This document shows, in pieces, positions 52,234 to 63,592 of a stretch of 64,000 nucleotides of DNA (position 1 is the first letter of the stretch; the number at the start of each line of letters is the position of its first letter). Origin of the DNA: Anopheles merus (taxonomy: Eukaryota > Arthropoda > Insecta > Diptera > Culicidae); the NCBI RefSeq assembly GCF_017562075.2, contig NC_054082.1:59564906-59628905 (forward strand). Reading direction: 5' to 3'. The notes beneath the pieces are model-generated. The model saw only the letters and a list, made by a program, of their open reading frames with translations, was not told the DNA's origin and did not search any database. The position numbers and the translations under genes were made by a program.

Positions 52234-52238
52234 CTGCG

Positions 52239-53352
52239 ACAGAAGTTTTGGTTGATTGGAGGCCGAAATATGGTAAAGCGTGTGTATCACCAGTGCCACA
52301 CGTGCTTTAGAAACAAGCCGACGTTGGTGAAACAGGCGGTAGCGGATTTGCCTGAGTCACGGGTAACACCAACGAGACCGTTTGCGGTGAGTGGGGTGGA
52401 TTATTGCGGTCCGTTCTTGTTGAAGTCTACCATCCGCAATCGCAGTCCCACCAAGGCGTATATCGCGATATTCGTCTGCTTCGCGACCAGGGCAGTTCAT
52501 ATCGAACTGGTGAGTGATCTCACATCGACTGCATTTTTGGCTGCATTACGTCGTTTTGTCGCGCGAAGAGGAAGGTTACTGAATTGCATTCAGACAATGC
52601 AACAACATTCAAGGGGGCAGCGCATGAACTGCATCGTATCCATAAGATGCTGAAAATCAATGAGGCTGATAGGAGAGAGATTTTTGATTGGTGCGCCGAA
52701 AATGAGATGGTGTAGAAATTTATCCCTCCGCGTGCACCTCATTTCGGAGGTCTTTGGGAAGCGGCGCACTTACCAAAATCGGCCAAAAAGCACCTTCAAA
52801 AAACAATAGGAGTTAGTAGCATTACACATGAGCATATGCTTACCCTTTTAGCTCAAGTTGAGCAATGTTTAAATTCTCGCCCGTTGGTACCGTTATCCGA
52901 CGAACCAACTGATTTGGAAGCATTAACCCCGGCTCATTTTCTGATAGGTTGTAGTATGCAGGCAGTACCGGAGGTTGATTTAAGTAAGCTTTCTTCCAAT
53001 CGGTTAAAAAAGTACCAATTAATGCAAAAGCATTTTCAAGGAATTTGGTCCCGGTGGTACCCGGAATATTTGCAGCAGCTGCAAGCCAGAGCAAGGCACG
53101 CAAACAATGCGCCGGTCAAGCTAGAAATAAATCAGCTGGTTATAGTAAAGGAAGATAATGTTCCACCTACCGTTTGACCGAAAGGGCGAAAACTGCTTTA
53201 CATCCGGGTAGAGACGGTGTAGTTAGAGTAGTTACACTACGAACAGGCACGGGAAAAGAAATAGTGAGGGCAGTAAATAGGATCGCATTGCTACCTAATC
53301 CCATTGAGCAGCAAAGGTTAGAATGTCGCGCAGCTTCACCACGTGAAATATA
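52239..53352 (+). pseudogene. BEL/Pao integrase, catalytic and C-terminal part
   Basis: Encodes FWLIGGRNMVKRVYHQCHTC, VSGVDYCGPFLLK (first Asp), AYIAIFVCFATRAVHIELVS, then frameshifts near 52590 and a TAG near 52714 (MVWKFIP reads MV-stop-KFIP). It then gives PRAPHFGGLWEAA (catalytic Glu), VEQCLNSRPLVPLSDEPTDL, ALTPAHFLIGC and RWYPEYLQQLQ. After another shift near 53175 comes the C-terminal HPGRDGVVRVV and NRIALLPNP. At least three lesions inactivate it. Confidence 0.88.
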
Positions 53353-53831
53353 GTAAACAAACCATGTTGACATTAGCGAGATGTCAAGTGTTAAAGGTCA
53401 GCCAGGTTTATACTTTGCTCGCTCACTTCTTTATTTGAATTTATAGCATTTTTGAAATTTAAAAAGAATTCTCTTTTGGTGGCCGGAATGTTTGAATTTC
53501 TGTAAATATTTATTTGAATTAAATTTATTATGGCATGAATTATGGGATTATGGTAACGGGATTAGAAACAGACAACACTTGAAGGCTAGAATATAAACAA
53601 GGAAATAGATGAGGATTGAATGAACTATGTAATGAATTATAGCATGTTCAACTGAACTTAAACAGACAAGTGAATACACATTAGCAAAGTGAAAGTTCAA
53701 CCGTCTACACGTTATTTGTATATTCCCCCAAAATATCACAAGTTTTCCTCTCATTTCACACCCGGTGAAATTTTCTACAACCATCACGAATAGCAATTGC
53801 TTTTAAGAAGGAACGGTAATTTGTTCCAAAG
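53353..53831. other. BEL 3' end / putative 3' LTR
   Basis: AT-rich, with the GGTGGCCGG tract at 53479-53487 and a TG-start just after. No second LTR is available for comparison, so limits are unknown. Confidence 0.35.
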
Positions 53832-53953
53832 TCGGAGCCGGCTCCGACCGGCTCCAGACAATTTCGGAGCCGGCTCCGCACCAACGGCTCAGGAGCCGGC
53901 TCTGCACCAACGGCTCCAGAGCCGACTCAGCTCCAACGGCTCCGGAGCCGGTT
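53832..53953. repeat. GC-rich GGAGCCGGCTCC array, left arm
   Basis: About 25-27-bp units with GGAGCCGGCTCC and CACCAACGGCTC cores. The array is the inverted counterpart of 54205-54463, with about 250 bp of AT-rich DNA between them. Confidence 0.85.
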
Positions 53954-54204
53954 TTAACACAAGGGACCAAACAAACTTTTTCAATAAAGTTTCAATCGAG
54001 GAAAACCGTAAATAGCGGAGTAGGTCATGTTTAAAATAATTTATAAAAAAATCGATGAGTTTTTGATATAGTTAAGAAAGGCGAGACGAACGAACGCTAG
54101 ACAACGTCATACATGTCAATACTGCAATCACATCGTGTGTTAGATTCCACGAGAAGATATATTCGTTTTTTTATTACGCTATCATACAATGCTATCTCTA
54201 TTGA

Positions 54205-54463
54205 ACCGTTAGTCCGGAGCCGTTGGTCCGGAGCCGTTGATTCGTCGACGGCTCTGAAACAGTGGACCCGAAGCCGGCTCCGCAGCCGTTAGAACGGAGC
54301 CGTGAGTGCAGAGCTGTTAGTCCGGAACCGGCTGCGGAGCCATTGGTGCGGAGCCATTGGTGCGGAGCTATTGCTGCGGAGCCGTTGGAGCGGAGCTGGC
54401 TTCGGAGCCGTCGGAGCGGAACTGGCTCCGGACCCGTTAGTCCCGAGCCGTTGGTGCGCTCCG
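54205..54463. repeat. GC-rich array, right arm (inverted)
   Basis: Units such as GGAGCCGTTGGTCCGGAGCC and GCGGAGCCATTGGT repeat roughly ten times. Complementary to 53832-53953. Together they make a foldback structure of about 630 bp with satellite-like arms. Confidence 0.85.
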
Positions 54464-55023
54464 AAACACCCATCACTAGATCACAGGACTGTTCTTGGAT
54501 GGAAAGGAAACTTGTGTGATGAAACTCTACGAGAAATTAAAAAATAAAAATATTTCTTTTTCATTTAACTAAAATATGAATCAAATTACCATGTGCTGTT
54601 AGATACTGGTTTGATGTCAATCTATGGTTATAAACGTGTCGTTCGATATGATTTTTTAATGTCCAGCCGCTGCATACATTTTCCATCCAGCATATGCTCA
54701 CTATCTGGCTACTTCATCCGCTTCTTTATCGGCTCTCCCTTGTTGCTTATACACACATGATTTTGCAGCAAACTTAAGTTAATGCCCTGACATCGTTTTC
54801 CGACACAACGATTTGTCAACTCGTACATGTTGGGTCTTATTACGATAACACACGAATATTTATAGCGGAATCCCTTCTCCATTTTCGACACAAGTCCTGT
54901 AGAAAGTACATAATTAAAATTAGATTTACAATAATTCAACAATTCAACCTAAAACATCGTACTATTGCACGATTGCAATCCAGTTGCAATCAGTCGAATT
55001 GTAAATAAACCAGTCCAATTGTG
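54464..55023. other. Spacer, no feature seen
   Basis: No motifs. CAGTCCAATTGTGAAC-type short duplications near 54970-55030 lead into the 100-bp repeat. Confidence 0.35.
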
Positions 55024-55129
55024 AACAAACTATTCCAATTTGTCTGTCAAAATTTTTTCATTCATTTTTTTATTGGAAATCGGCCAAAACAGGCTTTTGT
55101 CATAACCTGTATAGAGTCTAATAACCTTG
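55024..55129. repeat. About 100-bp dispersed repeat, copy 3
   Basis: Starts near AACAAACTATTCCAATTTG and ends CTGTATAGAGTCTAATAACC, same orientation as 18431-18533. Confidence 0.75.
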
Positions 55130-55599
55130 ACCGCTACCTAGGAGATCCGGCTGTCATTTTGGTGTCATTTGACACTCATTTCGCCGCCAAGGTGTTCATT
55201 TTACTGGTCTTTTTGAAAACTGGTATACCATGACACTCACGAGCAAAATGAACTATGCTACAAAAATTCGATCGTTCCGCTTTGTATGGCGAAAAATCCG
55301 CAACTCATTGAGCTGCGGAAATTTTCGAATATCAGAAAAATGCCATAAATCAAGGTTAATGGTTTTGAAAAACGTTATGTAAAAGCAAGTTGGTAATTGT
55401 TTTGGTTCTTTTTCAATATTTTGGGTGATAAAAATTATTTGTTAAACATTTAAAAAAAATGGTTAGCCTACACTAAATACTGAACTCGATGGGAATCGAC
55501 TTCATGTAGGAGTATGAAAGAAATAGTTATACTGTCAGTTTTACGTGAGCGCCTATCGAATTTTTTCGATCGAAAAATGGTGCTGAGGCCGAATACTAC
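55130..55599. other. AT-rich spacer
   Basis: No coding or repeat signal recognised apart from the gradual start of copy B of the dispersed unit near 55580. Confidence 0.35.
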
Positions 55600-55751
55600 C
55601 ATTGAATTGGCACCACCATCTTTGCGACCGGTTCTGCTGTTGGGGGTATCAAAAAGACAAACGATCGAAGCAAACGTGCGTATGATATGTAGCACATTTA
55701 TTTGCAATTCAGCTAGCGGACGCAAGTGGAAACAACATTTTGAATTGAATC

Positions 55752-56051
55752 TGTTGTGGATAGACGTGCCGAGCCCTGGATTCGCCGTAGCAGTTGCGCT
55801 GCTGCTGGTCGACATCCAGGAATCGACACTGCGCTCACGCACACTAATACGCCGCACTTAGCGATGCGCGCTAAGTGTGTGCAGAGCGCACCTAACGCAG
55901 GAGTGTGTAACAGGCTACCGGTCGAGCAGGGCTCCCGGTAGGGCTCACGGTACGGCTCGTGCGCGCGGCCCCATACATCATTGTATTGTGTTTTGTGTTA
56001 TTATTTATTATTTAATTCAGTTAATAAATGTGTAAAAATTCAAACATAAAA
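55752..56051 (+). mobile_element. Solo LTR, family 1 (copy in the dispersed unit)
   Basis: 300 bp, TGTTGTGGATAGACGTGCC ... TTCAAACATAAAA, flanked by GAATC (55747-55751, 56052-56056). Copy A near 15498-15505 retains the unoccupied target. It is the sister of 7965-8263 (complement) and a relative of 32387-32708. TTAATAAATG near the right end is a poly(A)-signal candidate, supporting + orientation. Confidence 0.9.
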
Positions 56052-56310
56052 GAATCCATACAAAAGAGGATTCTGGATTTGTTTATTATGGTGCGCGTAT
56101 GGTGCTGCACATGTCCGTTCAGAATCTGGCGGCTTGTTGGCTTGGAGTCGGTATCATGACGCCGACCGACCGGCACTGCCATGGAATGGGTTCGGATCGG
56201 TAGGTTCATGTTTTGGTCGATTTCATTCCGTTGATTTGTCGCGCCGTAGCGATAGCCCGGCAGTAACAAAGTCAAGACAAACTCTTCCCCGGGTGTGGAC
56301 TGTTATGATA

Positions 56311-56475
56311 AGTTCTTCTTCTTATTATTATTATTATTGGCGTAATAGCCTACACGATCGTGCAGGCCATTTCAGGACTTGAATACCACGTAGCCGGATA
56401 GTTTGCCCTTGCTACGGCGGACGGTTCATACGCGGTTAGAACCCATGACGGGCATGCTGTTGAGATGTGCGGAAT
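56311..56475 (-). mobile_element. tRNA-derived SINE-like segment (copy B)
   Basis: Complementary strand carries AACAGCATGCCCGTCATGGG then TTCTAACCGCG, parallel to the B-box region of the SINE200-like copy. A TTCTTCTTATTATTATTATT tail lies at the left. Matches 15766-15930. Confidence 0.55.
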
Positions 56476-57720
56476 AAGGCGGTGCCACGGGAGCGCTCCT
56501 ACCCAGCGGGCAACTTGCATACTGCCACACTGTCTCCTATCCGGTGCATACGCAGCAGGCAGGGGAAGGATGCACCTCCACAATTAAAAAAAAAACACCG
56601 TCATGTACCAGCGGCGGATCTAACGGTAGGCGGACTAGGCGGTCGCCGAAGATCGCTAGTCTGTAGTATGCCGTATGTCTACAAGTGGACAGAGTATTAG
56701 CGACAAGGGCCCCTGGAAAGATAGTCGTTGGGGCCTCGTGGCTGGAAAACCATCTGAACTCTCCCATCACCCCCCCCCTCCCCCCCCCCCCCCCCTCATG
56801 CCGGCAACAATTTTTGGGCTTGTGACTGATGATCGTAGGGGTCCCATGGCAACCCCCCTCCCTCCATCCACCTGCAATTTAAGTATACTGTTCAATCTCC
56901 CAACAGCTGTGTGCCACTACCCCCTCCTACCGGTCATCAGTTACCATTTACAGGGGCCTCAACTCGTCTTTCCGCTTTTCATGAACACCTTCCTTTCTTT
57001 GACCGATGGATCATAACATTCCGGAAGAGCATACATTCGGCGACAGTTTTGCATACATACGCACACTCACAACTATGCGCAGGATGTTTAGCATATCTAT
57101 GTAATCCACAACAGACGAAAGCTAAAGCTTAGTGTTACGCTTAATGCTTAACACATTCAGCACGATGGCAGGCCCTAGGGACTGCTAGTGAACTTTCCAG
57201 TATACCGGTTTCACAATCAGCTTGCGTTCTAGATGCCGGCGGAACAGAATGTTGATGAAAATCAGTTTCGGACTGAACGTGTTAATGCGCACTAGGGTTC
57301 TGCGCGTTGCATAGCAAACCCTCCAGCGTGAGCTAGCGATTCCGTAGTCATTTTTACATTGCAGCGTTAGAACTCATGGCGCTTTTTTAGTTTGATTTGT
57401 GAAAATTAAACTTCTTCTCCGCAATGTTTGTTAACGGCTTTTTTAATCGCCACAACAGCTCGCGAGCATTGACCACACGCGTGAAAGAGATAGCGCTATG
57501 GAGGGAAAAAGCACGGACAACGGCTGACAGCGATTGGCCGTCTGACGCACCAACACTTCCAAAGTTTCGACAGCGCGCTCAGGCGAGGGGTAGGAAGCGG
57601 AGCCAGGGACGGGTAGCTCGAAACGCTGCTCGACAAATTTGCCGTGGGAGGGAAAAAGAAGGCCTGAGAAATGCGCGAAAGGGAATGATTTCTTACGTCG
57701 CTTTGCACAGGGGGTGTTTT

Positions 57721-58103
57721 CTAATAAATTTAATTCACTTACAAGCGATAAATATCACAATTTTCCGCACGAATAGCATCAAAAAATGATGGAGTGAATA
57801 AAATACTAATTTGAGTACAAATTCCGAGTAACCAATTGTCCCTACCCGCAAATTTCCGTTAAATGCCTTCTAATCGCCTTGTAATCGCCGGCGAATTGAA
57901 GGCGATCAGCAGTGCATTTAGCAGTAATTAAATGCCTGTGAAATATGTCAATAAAAAATTTCGCTTTTAATTTGAAACTTTAAATTGCAACTGTCAAAAG
58001 ACAAAACCTCATAAGCATCCTCAGCACTGCACTGTTGTAGTGCTCCCAGATATGAACGTGAGATTCGATAGCACGATTTATGTGTTATGTTCTCTGGCGT
58101 TAA
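57721..58103. other. Spacer, no feature seen
   Basis: No features recognised. ATGCCTTCTAATCGCCTTGT-type words near 57860 recur loosely near 58640. Confidence 0.35.
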
Positions 58104-58165
58104 GCTCTGAGCTATATCTATATCTATCTATATCTATATCTATATCTATCTATATATCTATCTAT
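58104..58165. repeat. (TATC)n microsatellite
   Basis: Imperfect TATC/TATATC units over about 60 bp. Confidence 0.95.
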
Positions 58166-58429
58166 TATTAAATATGGTATGCATTATTCGGTTGTTAAAG
58201 CCCAACCAGTTGAAAGGTGTTAATATATCAAACTCATTTTGATAACTTTTATTAGAAAAGGAGAAATGAGAAACATATTTCTTCCATCCTGACAATGAAG
58301 GGTGAACATGGTGTAATTATTATGGGTTTTCAAAAGGTATTATTTTAATTGAGCTTCACATAAATTTTGTTTGTATTAATTATAGCAAGGAAATATTAAT
58401 TTCAAAAGAAATAAACACAAAAAAGAAAA

Positions 58430-58505
58430 TAAAATCAGGATTTGAACACACGCTTTCTCGGTTCGGAACCAAAAGCGTTGTAACTGCTCTATTTGGCAAT
58501 TTCAT
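58430..58505 (-). other. tRNA-like sequence (possible SINE head or tRNA pseudogene)
   Basis: The minus strand reads TTGCCAAATAGAGCAGTTAC, then a CGCTTT...AAAGCG stem, then GTGTTCAAATCCTGA (B-box-like) and a TTTTATTTTC run that could terminate RNA polymerase III. A full cloverleaf does not close, so this is a remnant at best. Confidence 0.25.
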
Positions 58506-58723
58506 AAGTGAGGGTGCAAAACCAGTATATAAACAAGCTGAGATGGCAGCAAGCTATCTGTTCTCGTTGAATAAAACAGTTGAAAGATTTCGAAGAGAAC
58601 CCGTTACATCCGTGAAAGTTTCGGTTGAAATCTTTATTCGCCTTCGAAGGCGACTAAGGCCTTAAATGCCTTCTGAATGCATTTAAAGCCGTTTAATGCT
58701 GGTAGGGGTATTTTGGTCGAAAA

Positions 58724-58805
58724 CTGCGAAATTCGATTTACGCGGATATCCGAGTTACGCGGATTCCTCGGGAACGCACAAACCGCGTAACTTGGGAACA
58801 GACTG
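58724..58805. mobile_element. Pogo/Tigger-like MITE, second subfamily, end fragment
   Basis: GAAATTCGATTTACGCGG ... GGAACAGACTG matches the right end of 9291-9640. The other end is absent. It abuts the dispersed repeat beginning at 58812. Confidence 0.75.
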
Positions 58806-58856
58806 TCATCCCTAACCAGCTTCTCCCGCATCGTCTCAAGGTCACACACAAATTAA

Positions 58857-59207
58857 CAGCTGGCATCGCGATTTAAAATTAACAGTCGTTAAAAATTAAC
58901 CAGAGTCGTTCAAAATTGCTAGAATTTGGCGTCGCGAACGCATTGAGTTCATTTGTTAATTTTAACGACTTGTCCTATGCCGTCGTTAAACAAACGACTG
59001 TCAATAGCGTATGCGATACAAATTAACAGTCGTTTAATTATACTGCTCGATTTTTTTCCCCGTGTTTGCCTATATGCGATATCGAGCAGTCGTTAACTGG
59101 TTTGACGATCGTTTACTTTAACAGGAATGAACAACAAATGAACTCAGTTAAACCAAAATGAACTTTAAACGACTGTTAAAAAGAGTTCCTTTATTCGCGA
59201 TGCCGGC
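58857..59207. mobile_element. PIF/Harbinger-like MITE (TAA) in the dispersed repeat
   Basis: 351 bp between TAA duplications (58854-58856, 59208-59210). Ends GCTGGCATCGCGA and complement GCCGGCATCGCGA, plus inner reiterated inverted motifs AACAGTCGTT / AACGACTGTTAA. The complementary empty site is at about 14685-14693. Confidence 0.8.
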
Positions 59208-59234
59208 TAATAAATGCAAACACCCACCAATTAC

Positions 59235-59945
59235 CCCAAGCGAAATTTTTCGGGGATAATGAACACAAACTCATGCCATTTCTTTCTATTCATCAGCCCT
59301 ACTCTCTCACACGCATCGATGAACTTTTACACATCTCTTTGTTCATTGTACTATATTTGAAGGGTTTAAAAGTGATAGATAACAATTCATGTTCATGAAG
59401 TAGTTATGGTCAAATGTTAATGGTGTAATGTTTGTACCATGGTCGACCAGAGTTCAATTCCATTTTTATTAATTTTTTGATGATTTAATATTTTATTTAA
59501 TTTTTAAAACATCCAGCTCCAATAACTTCAAAACCCTTTACTCATTGTTAGAAATGCGTGTTTAATAGTTAATCTGTTATTTTTATTGTTTTATTTATTT
59601 CTTTTAATTCTTTTAGTATCAGTACCCCTTCATACAAACAAACCAGTAAATAGCACGATAATGAATAATAATATGGTGGCGCAACTGGCAAAGTGATTCG
59701 AAGTAGAACCAGGGATGTGGTTGGTAGCATCAAGGATGAAGCATGAGCATGAATTGGAACATGAGTGGAGGGAGTGAATCCGAATGTTCATTTATATTTT
59801 TAGCTCTTTTTTGCATGGGTTCATCTTTCACGTGTGTTCACTATCCCCGAAAATGATCTGTATTTCGTTGGTCTTTTCGGGGATAATTCGTTAACGAATT
59901 ATCCCCGAAAAGACCAGCGAAAACCAGCGTGGTCGGCAGCTTGGG
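59235..59945. mobile_element. 0.7-kb palindrome-bearing element, copy 1
   Basis: 711 bp, ends CCCAAGC...GCTTGGG, candidate 2-bp duplication AC (59233-59234, 59946-59947), again with an empty relative at about 14645-14655. Subterminal inverted motifs TTTTTCGGGGATAATGAACAC / GTGTTCACTATCCCCGAAAA frame a non-coding body. A perfect 46-bp palindrome lies near the right end. Copy 2 (60352-61050) is over 95% identical by eye. Confidence 0.8.
59870..59915. repeat. 46-bp perfect palindrome
   Basis: Two 23-bp arms meet at GTTAAC (centre 59892/59893), reading GGTCTTTTCGGGGATAATTC in from each end. With one mismatch it extends to 59863-59922. An identical palindrome lies at 60975-61020. Confidence 0.97.
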
Positions 59946-59974
59946 ACAATACACAACCGCAATGCACATATAAG

Positions 59975-60101
59975 GCTGCGCTCTGGCACCAATCGAACAC
60001 GACATCCGACTCGAACAAACCCATTTAATCATATGAAGGTGCACTGTCAGACACAAAAAAAAAACAAACAAGACGTGTTCGATTGGTGCTAGAGCGCCGG
60101 G
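59975..60101. mobile_element. Short MITE with GCGCTCTAGCACCAATCG termini, copy 1
   Basis: 127 bp, flanked by TAAG (59971-59974, 60102-60105). Terminal motif GCGCTCTGGCACCAATCGAA and its complement, inner GGTGCACTGTCAGACA. The TAA part of the duplication suggests a PIF/Harbinger-type origin. Confidence 0.8.
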
Positions 60102-60105
60102 TAAG

Positions 60106-60349
60106 TATTAACGCATACACCACACATCCAATCAGCTTGCGTCGGAAGGCACGGGCAAGGTGGATTAGAAATATCAGGTGGTGGATAAGGGCCTTTAGGG
60201 GTCGCCATAGTTGAGGGACATTACGTCATTTTAGGCGAAAGAACTCCGCAGGAGCCAAAGCCTCTCTAAACAATACTAACATTACGTCATTTTAAAACCG
60301 TTAACCATTGGTTTCCGCACAAAAAGCATAGCAAATAGAACAGATTCGG
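60106..60349. other. Spacer between the two palindrome elements
   Basis: Contains a repeated ACATTACGTCATTTTA word (about 60221 and 60282). No other feature. Confidence 0.4.
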
Positions 60350-60351
60350 TT

Positions 60352-61050
60352 CCCAAGCGAAATTTTTCGGGGATAATGAACACAAACTCATGCCATCTCT
60401 TTCTATTCATCAGCCCTACTCTCTCACACGCATCGATGAACTTTTACACATCTCTTTGTTCATTGTACTATATTTGAAGGGTTTAAAAGTGATAGATAAC
60501 AATTCATGTTCATGAACTAGTTATGGTCAAATGTTAATGGTGTAATGTTTGTACCATGGTCGACCTGAGTTCAATTCCATTTTTATTGTTTTTTTTATGA
60601 TTTAAAGTTTTATTTAATTTTTAAAACATCCAGCTCCAATAACTTCAAACTCATTTACTCATTGCTAGAAATGCGTGTTTAATAGTTAATCTGTTATTTT
60701 TATTGTTTTATTTATTTCTTTTAATTCTTTTAGTATCAGTACCCCTTCATACAAACAAACCAGTAAATAGCACGATAATGAATAATAATATGGTGGCGCA
60801 ACTGGCAAAGTGATTCGAAGTAGAACTAGCGATGTGGTTGGTAGCATCAAGGATGAAGCATGATCATGAGTGGAGGGAGTGAATCCGAATGTTCATTTCT
60901 ATTTTTAGCTCTTTTTTGCATGGGTTCATCTTTCACGTGTGTTCACTATCCCCGAAAATGATCTGTATTTCGTTGGTCTTTTCGGGGATAATTCGTTAAC
61001 GAATTATCCCCGAAAAGACCAGCGAAAACCAGCGTGGTCGGGAGCTTGGG
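60352..61050. mobile_element. 0.7-kb palindrome-bearing element, copy 2
   Basis: 699 bp, CCCAAGC...GCTTGGG with TT on both sides (60350-60351, 61051-61052). Same content as copy 1 apart from scattered substitutions and a small deletion near 60867. Palindrome at 60975-61020. Confidence 0.8.
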
Positions 61051-61252
61051 TTGTTACTTTGTGCATTTTTGTGTGTCTATTGATTTAATCGAAAAAATGA
61101 GATATATGGACAAAATATTAGAAGATTTTTTTAAGCACGAAATTTAAAATCATGTGAGTACCCGTATAACCACGATACCGAAAACGTCACCAATTTCTTG
61201 TACTAAAAATCCAGTTCCATCAAACAAAGCAAAAAACTATCAGTTTAGTGGG
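61051..61252. other. Short spacer
   Basis: No feature seen. Confidence 0.3.
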
Positions 61253-61795
61253 TTAACCTTTAAGTTGGCAACCGGATACCCGGGTATTTTTTTCAGCTTC
61301 GAACTGCAATAACTTTTGATTCATTGCTTTTATTGACCAGAAAATTTCCGTAGCCTCCCAACTTTTAATTTATGATGATGATGATTTTTTGTTGCATAAG
61401 TTGTAATTTTTAACAGCCTGTAAGTATTTTATTTTGATTTTTTTAACTTTACCACGTAAGTTGGCAACCAGCATAACCGGGTATTCCATACATTTTGTAT
61501 GGAGAATGACGTTTCTCTTCTTCCTCTTTTCGTATTGTGCTTATTTTCGAGTCAAATTCAAGCGATTCCAAATTTCAATTTGACCGTTATTTTTATCAAA
61601 AAATGAAAAAAAAAACTTTATGAATAAATGAAATAGAAGAGAATATATGGTCTGCATTACTTGCTTACAGCATTAAAATATAGAAAGCATTGTTTACCTA
61701 TGAAAATCGTTAATTTTTTGCATCAAAACGTGTGGACCCGGGTATGCCGGTTGCCAACTTACGTGTGTAAATCTGGTTGCCAACTCTACGGTTAA
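61253..61795. mobile_element. piggyBac-like MITE (TTAA), copy B
   Basis: TTAA at 61253-61256 and 61792-61795. Nearly identical to copy A through its length. CCTTTAAGTTGGCAACCGG start and complement of CCGTAGAGTTGGCAACC at the end. Confidence 0.88.
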
Positions 61796-63392
61796 GCCAC
61801 ACGGCCACAGAAGCAGCCACTTCAATGTTGTTGAAGTCAGATTTTTATGCACGGGCAATTTATTTGCTCAACATGTTTCACCTGTGTTAAAATGGTATTT
61901 AATTGTGCAATGGAAGCAATTAAACGAGTGTGTTTAAGTTGGTTTATTGTAAAACATTCATGTGTAATATGTGTATATGTGTGTTTGTTTACTTGCGAAT
62001 GAACTCTTCCATTTCGCTGGTCAGTGCATAGTTTATAGACTAATAATATTGCTGAAGTTGATGTGCAGTTGTGTAAGTGAATGAATTTAATCAACCGAGG
62101 AGTTAAAATCCTGTTCAGCATATTGACCTTAGCCAACCCTTTACCAAACTTTTCCTCAAAGCAAGATCAATACATCGGATCGGAACTGGCAGCTCCGATT
62201 GTTCTAAAATTTGGTGGGTTGACGACTGAATCGACCACCACAAACCCACGTGGGTTTGAAGTGGTTTTACAGTGGGTTAAGGACGATTTGGCTATTTGGG
62301 TAAGAGTTCTAATCTCATGTAAATTGCCCATGCGGCTCGTAGATAATGAAGAATTAATGTGAGAATTGAAAAAATAATGATTTCTTAGTTTTGTAGCGAC
62401 CTTGCCGGATACCCGTGCAATAAAGTTTTTAGTTGGTTTGGCGTAATACCAAATGAAAATAATTTATTTAATTGTAAAAAGAAGTCGAAAGAAAGTTAGT
62501 CGTTTCAGTTTTTATCATCAAATATGTCGAAAACACAATGAATTATAGAATAAATTTACGGAATAACACAAAATCACACACTTTTATCCATGTTTTAATG
62601 TTAAATAAGAACTCGCAAAGTCGAAAATATATTTAGAAAAAAAAATTTATCGAAAAAATGGGGAAGATAAATTATATGAACAAATATATTAAATGTAAAC
62701 AAAGTTTGAATCCTGGGGACCTTACGTCAAGTGACGAATTGTCAAAATGCATTAGAGTCCAAAACCTGATATTTTTAAATCCACTTTGGGCACGGGCAAA
62801 AGCGCAAGTAAGGCAAGGCAGGGTGAAGGAGGGAGAAGAAGCGGACGTAAACATAGGCGCAAGTATTTTTTGATTTTTTTAACGGTTTTTTTTTGCTCCA
62901 CCGCCTAAAATAGTCCGTCCATTTCGCCAACAGAGGGCGCCAAACCTGCGCAGGGTTCACTGAAATTCTGTGCAGGAAACCGGCCAGCCAGCGCAGATTT
63001 TACCCCATTTCCTGCACAGTAAACTGCTCGAATTTGCGCAACGGAGCTGCTATTTATGCGAGAACAGTACAGTTGTTCACAATGTTGTATGTTTCCCTAC
63101 CAAAAGACCAATGGCAGGCCCCAAGGCCTGCCACCGGCGTACGGGAAAGTTCACCGGGTCGAACGTGTTACAGTCGTTGCCACCTTATTTTGACTCTAAG
63201 GCAGCAATTTTTACTCTAACGCACCTATTTCGTCTGTAAGTCATTAATTTTTGACTCTGGTAGGAAGCTTGACAATTTTACAAGGTATTTAAGCAGATTT
63301 CTAACAATTGTTATGATTTTTATCTCATGAAAATACAAAAAATCTGTAAATTGATTCTTGCTTGAGAAAGAATTATTAAATTTTTGAAATTC
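61796..63392. other. AT-rich spacer, no gene supported
   Basis: Short frames (for example 62081-62362, 93 codons) lack family motifs. A small palindrome ACCCACGTGGGT lies near 62248. No element from elsewhere in the window was recognised. Confidence 0.4.
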
Positions 63393-63592
63393 TTAACCTT
63401 TAAGTTGGCAACCGGATACCCGTGTATTTTTTTCAACTTCGAACTGCAATAACTTTTGATTCATTGCTTTTATTGACCTGAAAATTTCCGTAGCCACCCA
63501 ACTTTTAATTTATGATTTTTTGGTGCATAAGTTGTAATTTTAAAAAGCCTGTAAGTATTTTATTTTGATTTTTTTCAACTTTACCACGTAAG

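Larger units (their letters stand above)
47864..53800 (+). mobile_element. BEL/Pao LTR retrotransposon, degraded
   Basis: Order on the + strand: gag remnant (47990-48190), zinc knuckles, protease, RT and RNase H (48261-50780), a 0.5-kb insertion, then integrase (51300-53350) split by a solo LTR. The 5' LTR and most of gag are missing. GGTGGCCGG at 53479-53487 followed by TGTTTGAATTTC resembles the polypurine/LTR junction of BEL elements, so a 3' LTR may begin near 53490; its end cannot be fixed without a partner. Confidence 0.85.
55600..57720. repeat. About 1.8-kb dispersed unit, copy B (with solo LTR)
   Basis: Same orientation and order as 15330-17155. It differs by a 300-bp solo LTR plus duplication at 55752-56056 and by an expanded poly-C tract at 56768-56797. 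It includes the SINE-like segment at 56311-56475. The 57.4-57.7 kb end runs into unrelated sequence at the same point as copy A. Confidence 0.8.

Noticed and set aside
53353..53800. Definite BEL 3' LTR
   Set aside because: Only one end is suggested by the GGTGGCCGG tract; without a second LTR the limits would be guesswork.
59235..61050. Helitron interpretation of the palindrome-bearing element
   Set aside because: The hairpin lies near one end, but the ends are inverted CCCAAGC/GCTTGGG, not TC...CTRR, and the flanks look duplicated rather than A|T.
62081..62362. 93-codon + strand frame
   Set aside because: No recognisable motif, no splice or poly(A) context, and composition typical of chance frames in AT-rich DNA.
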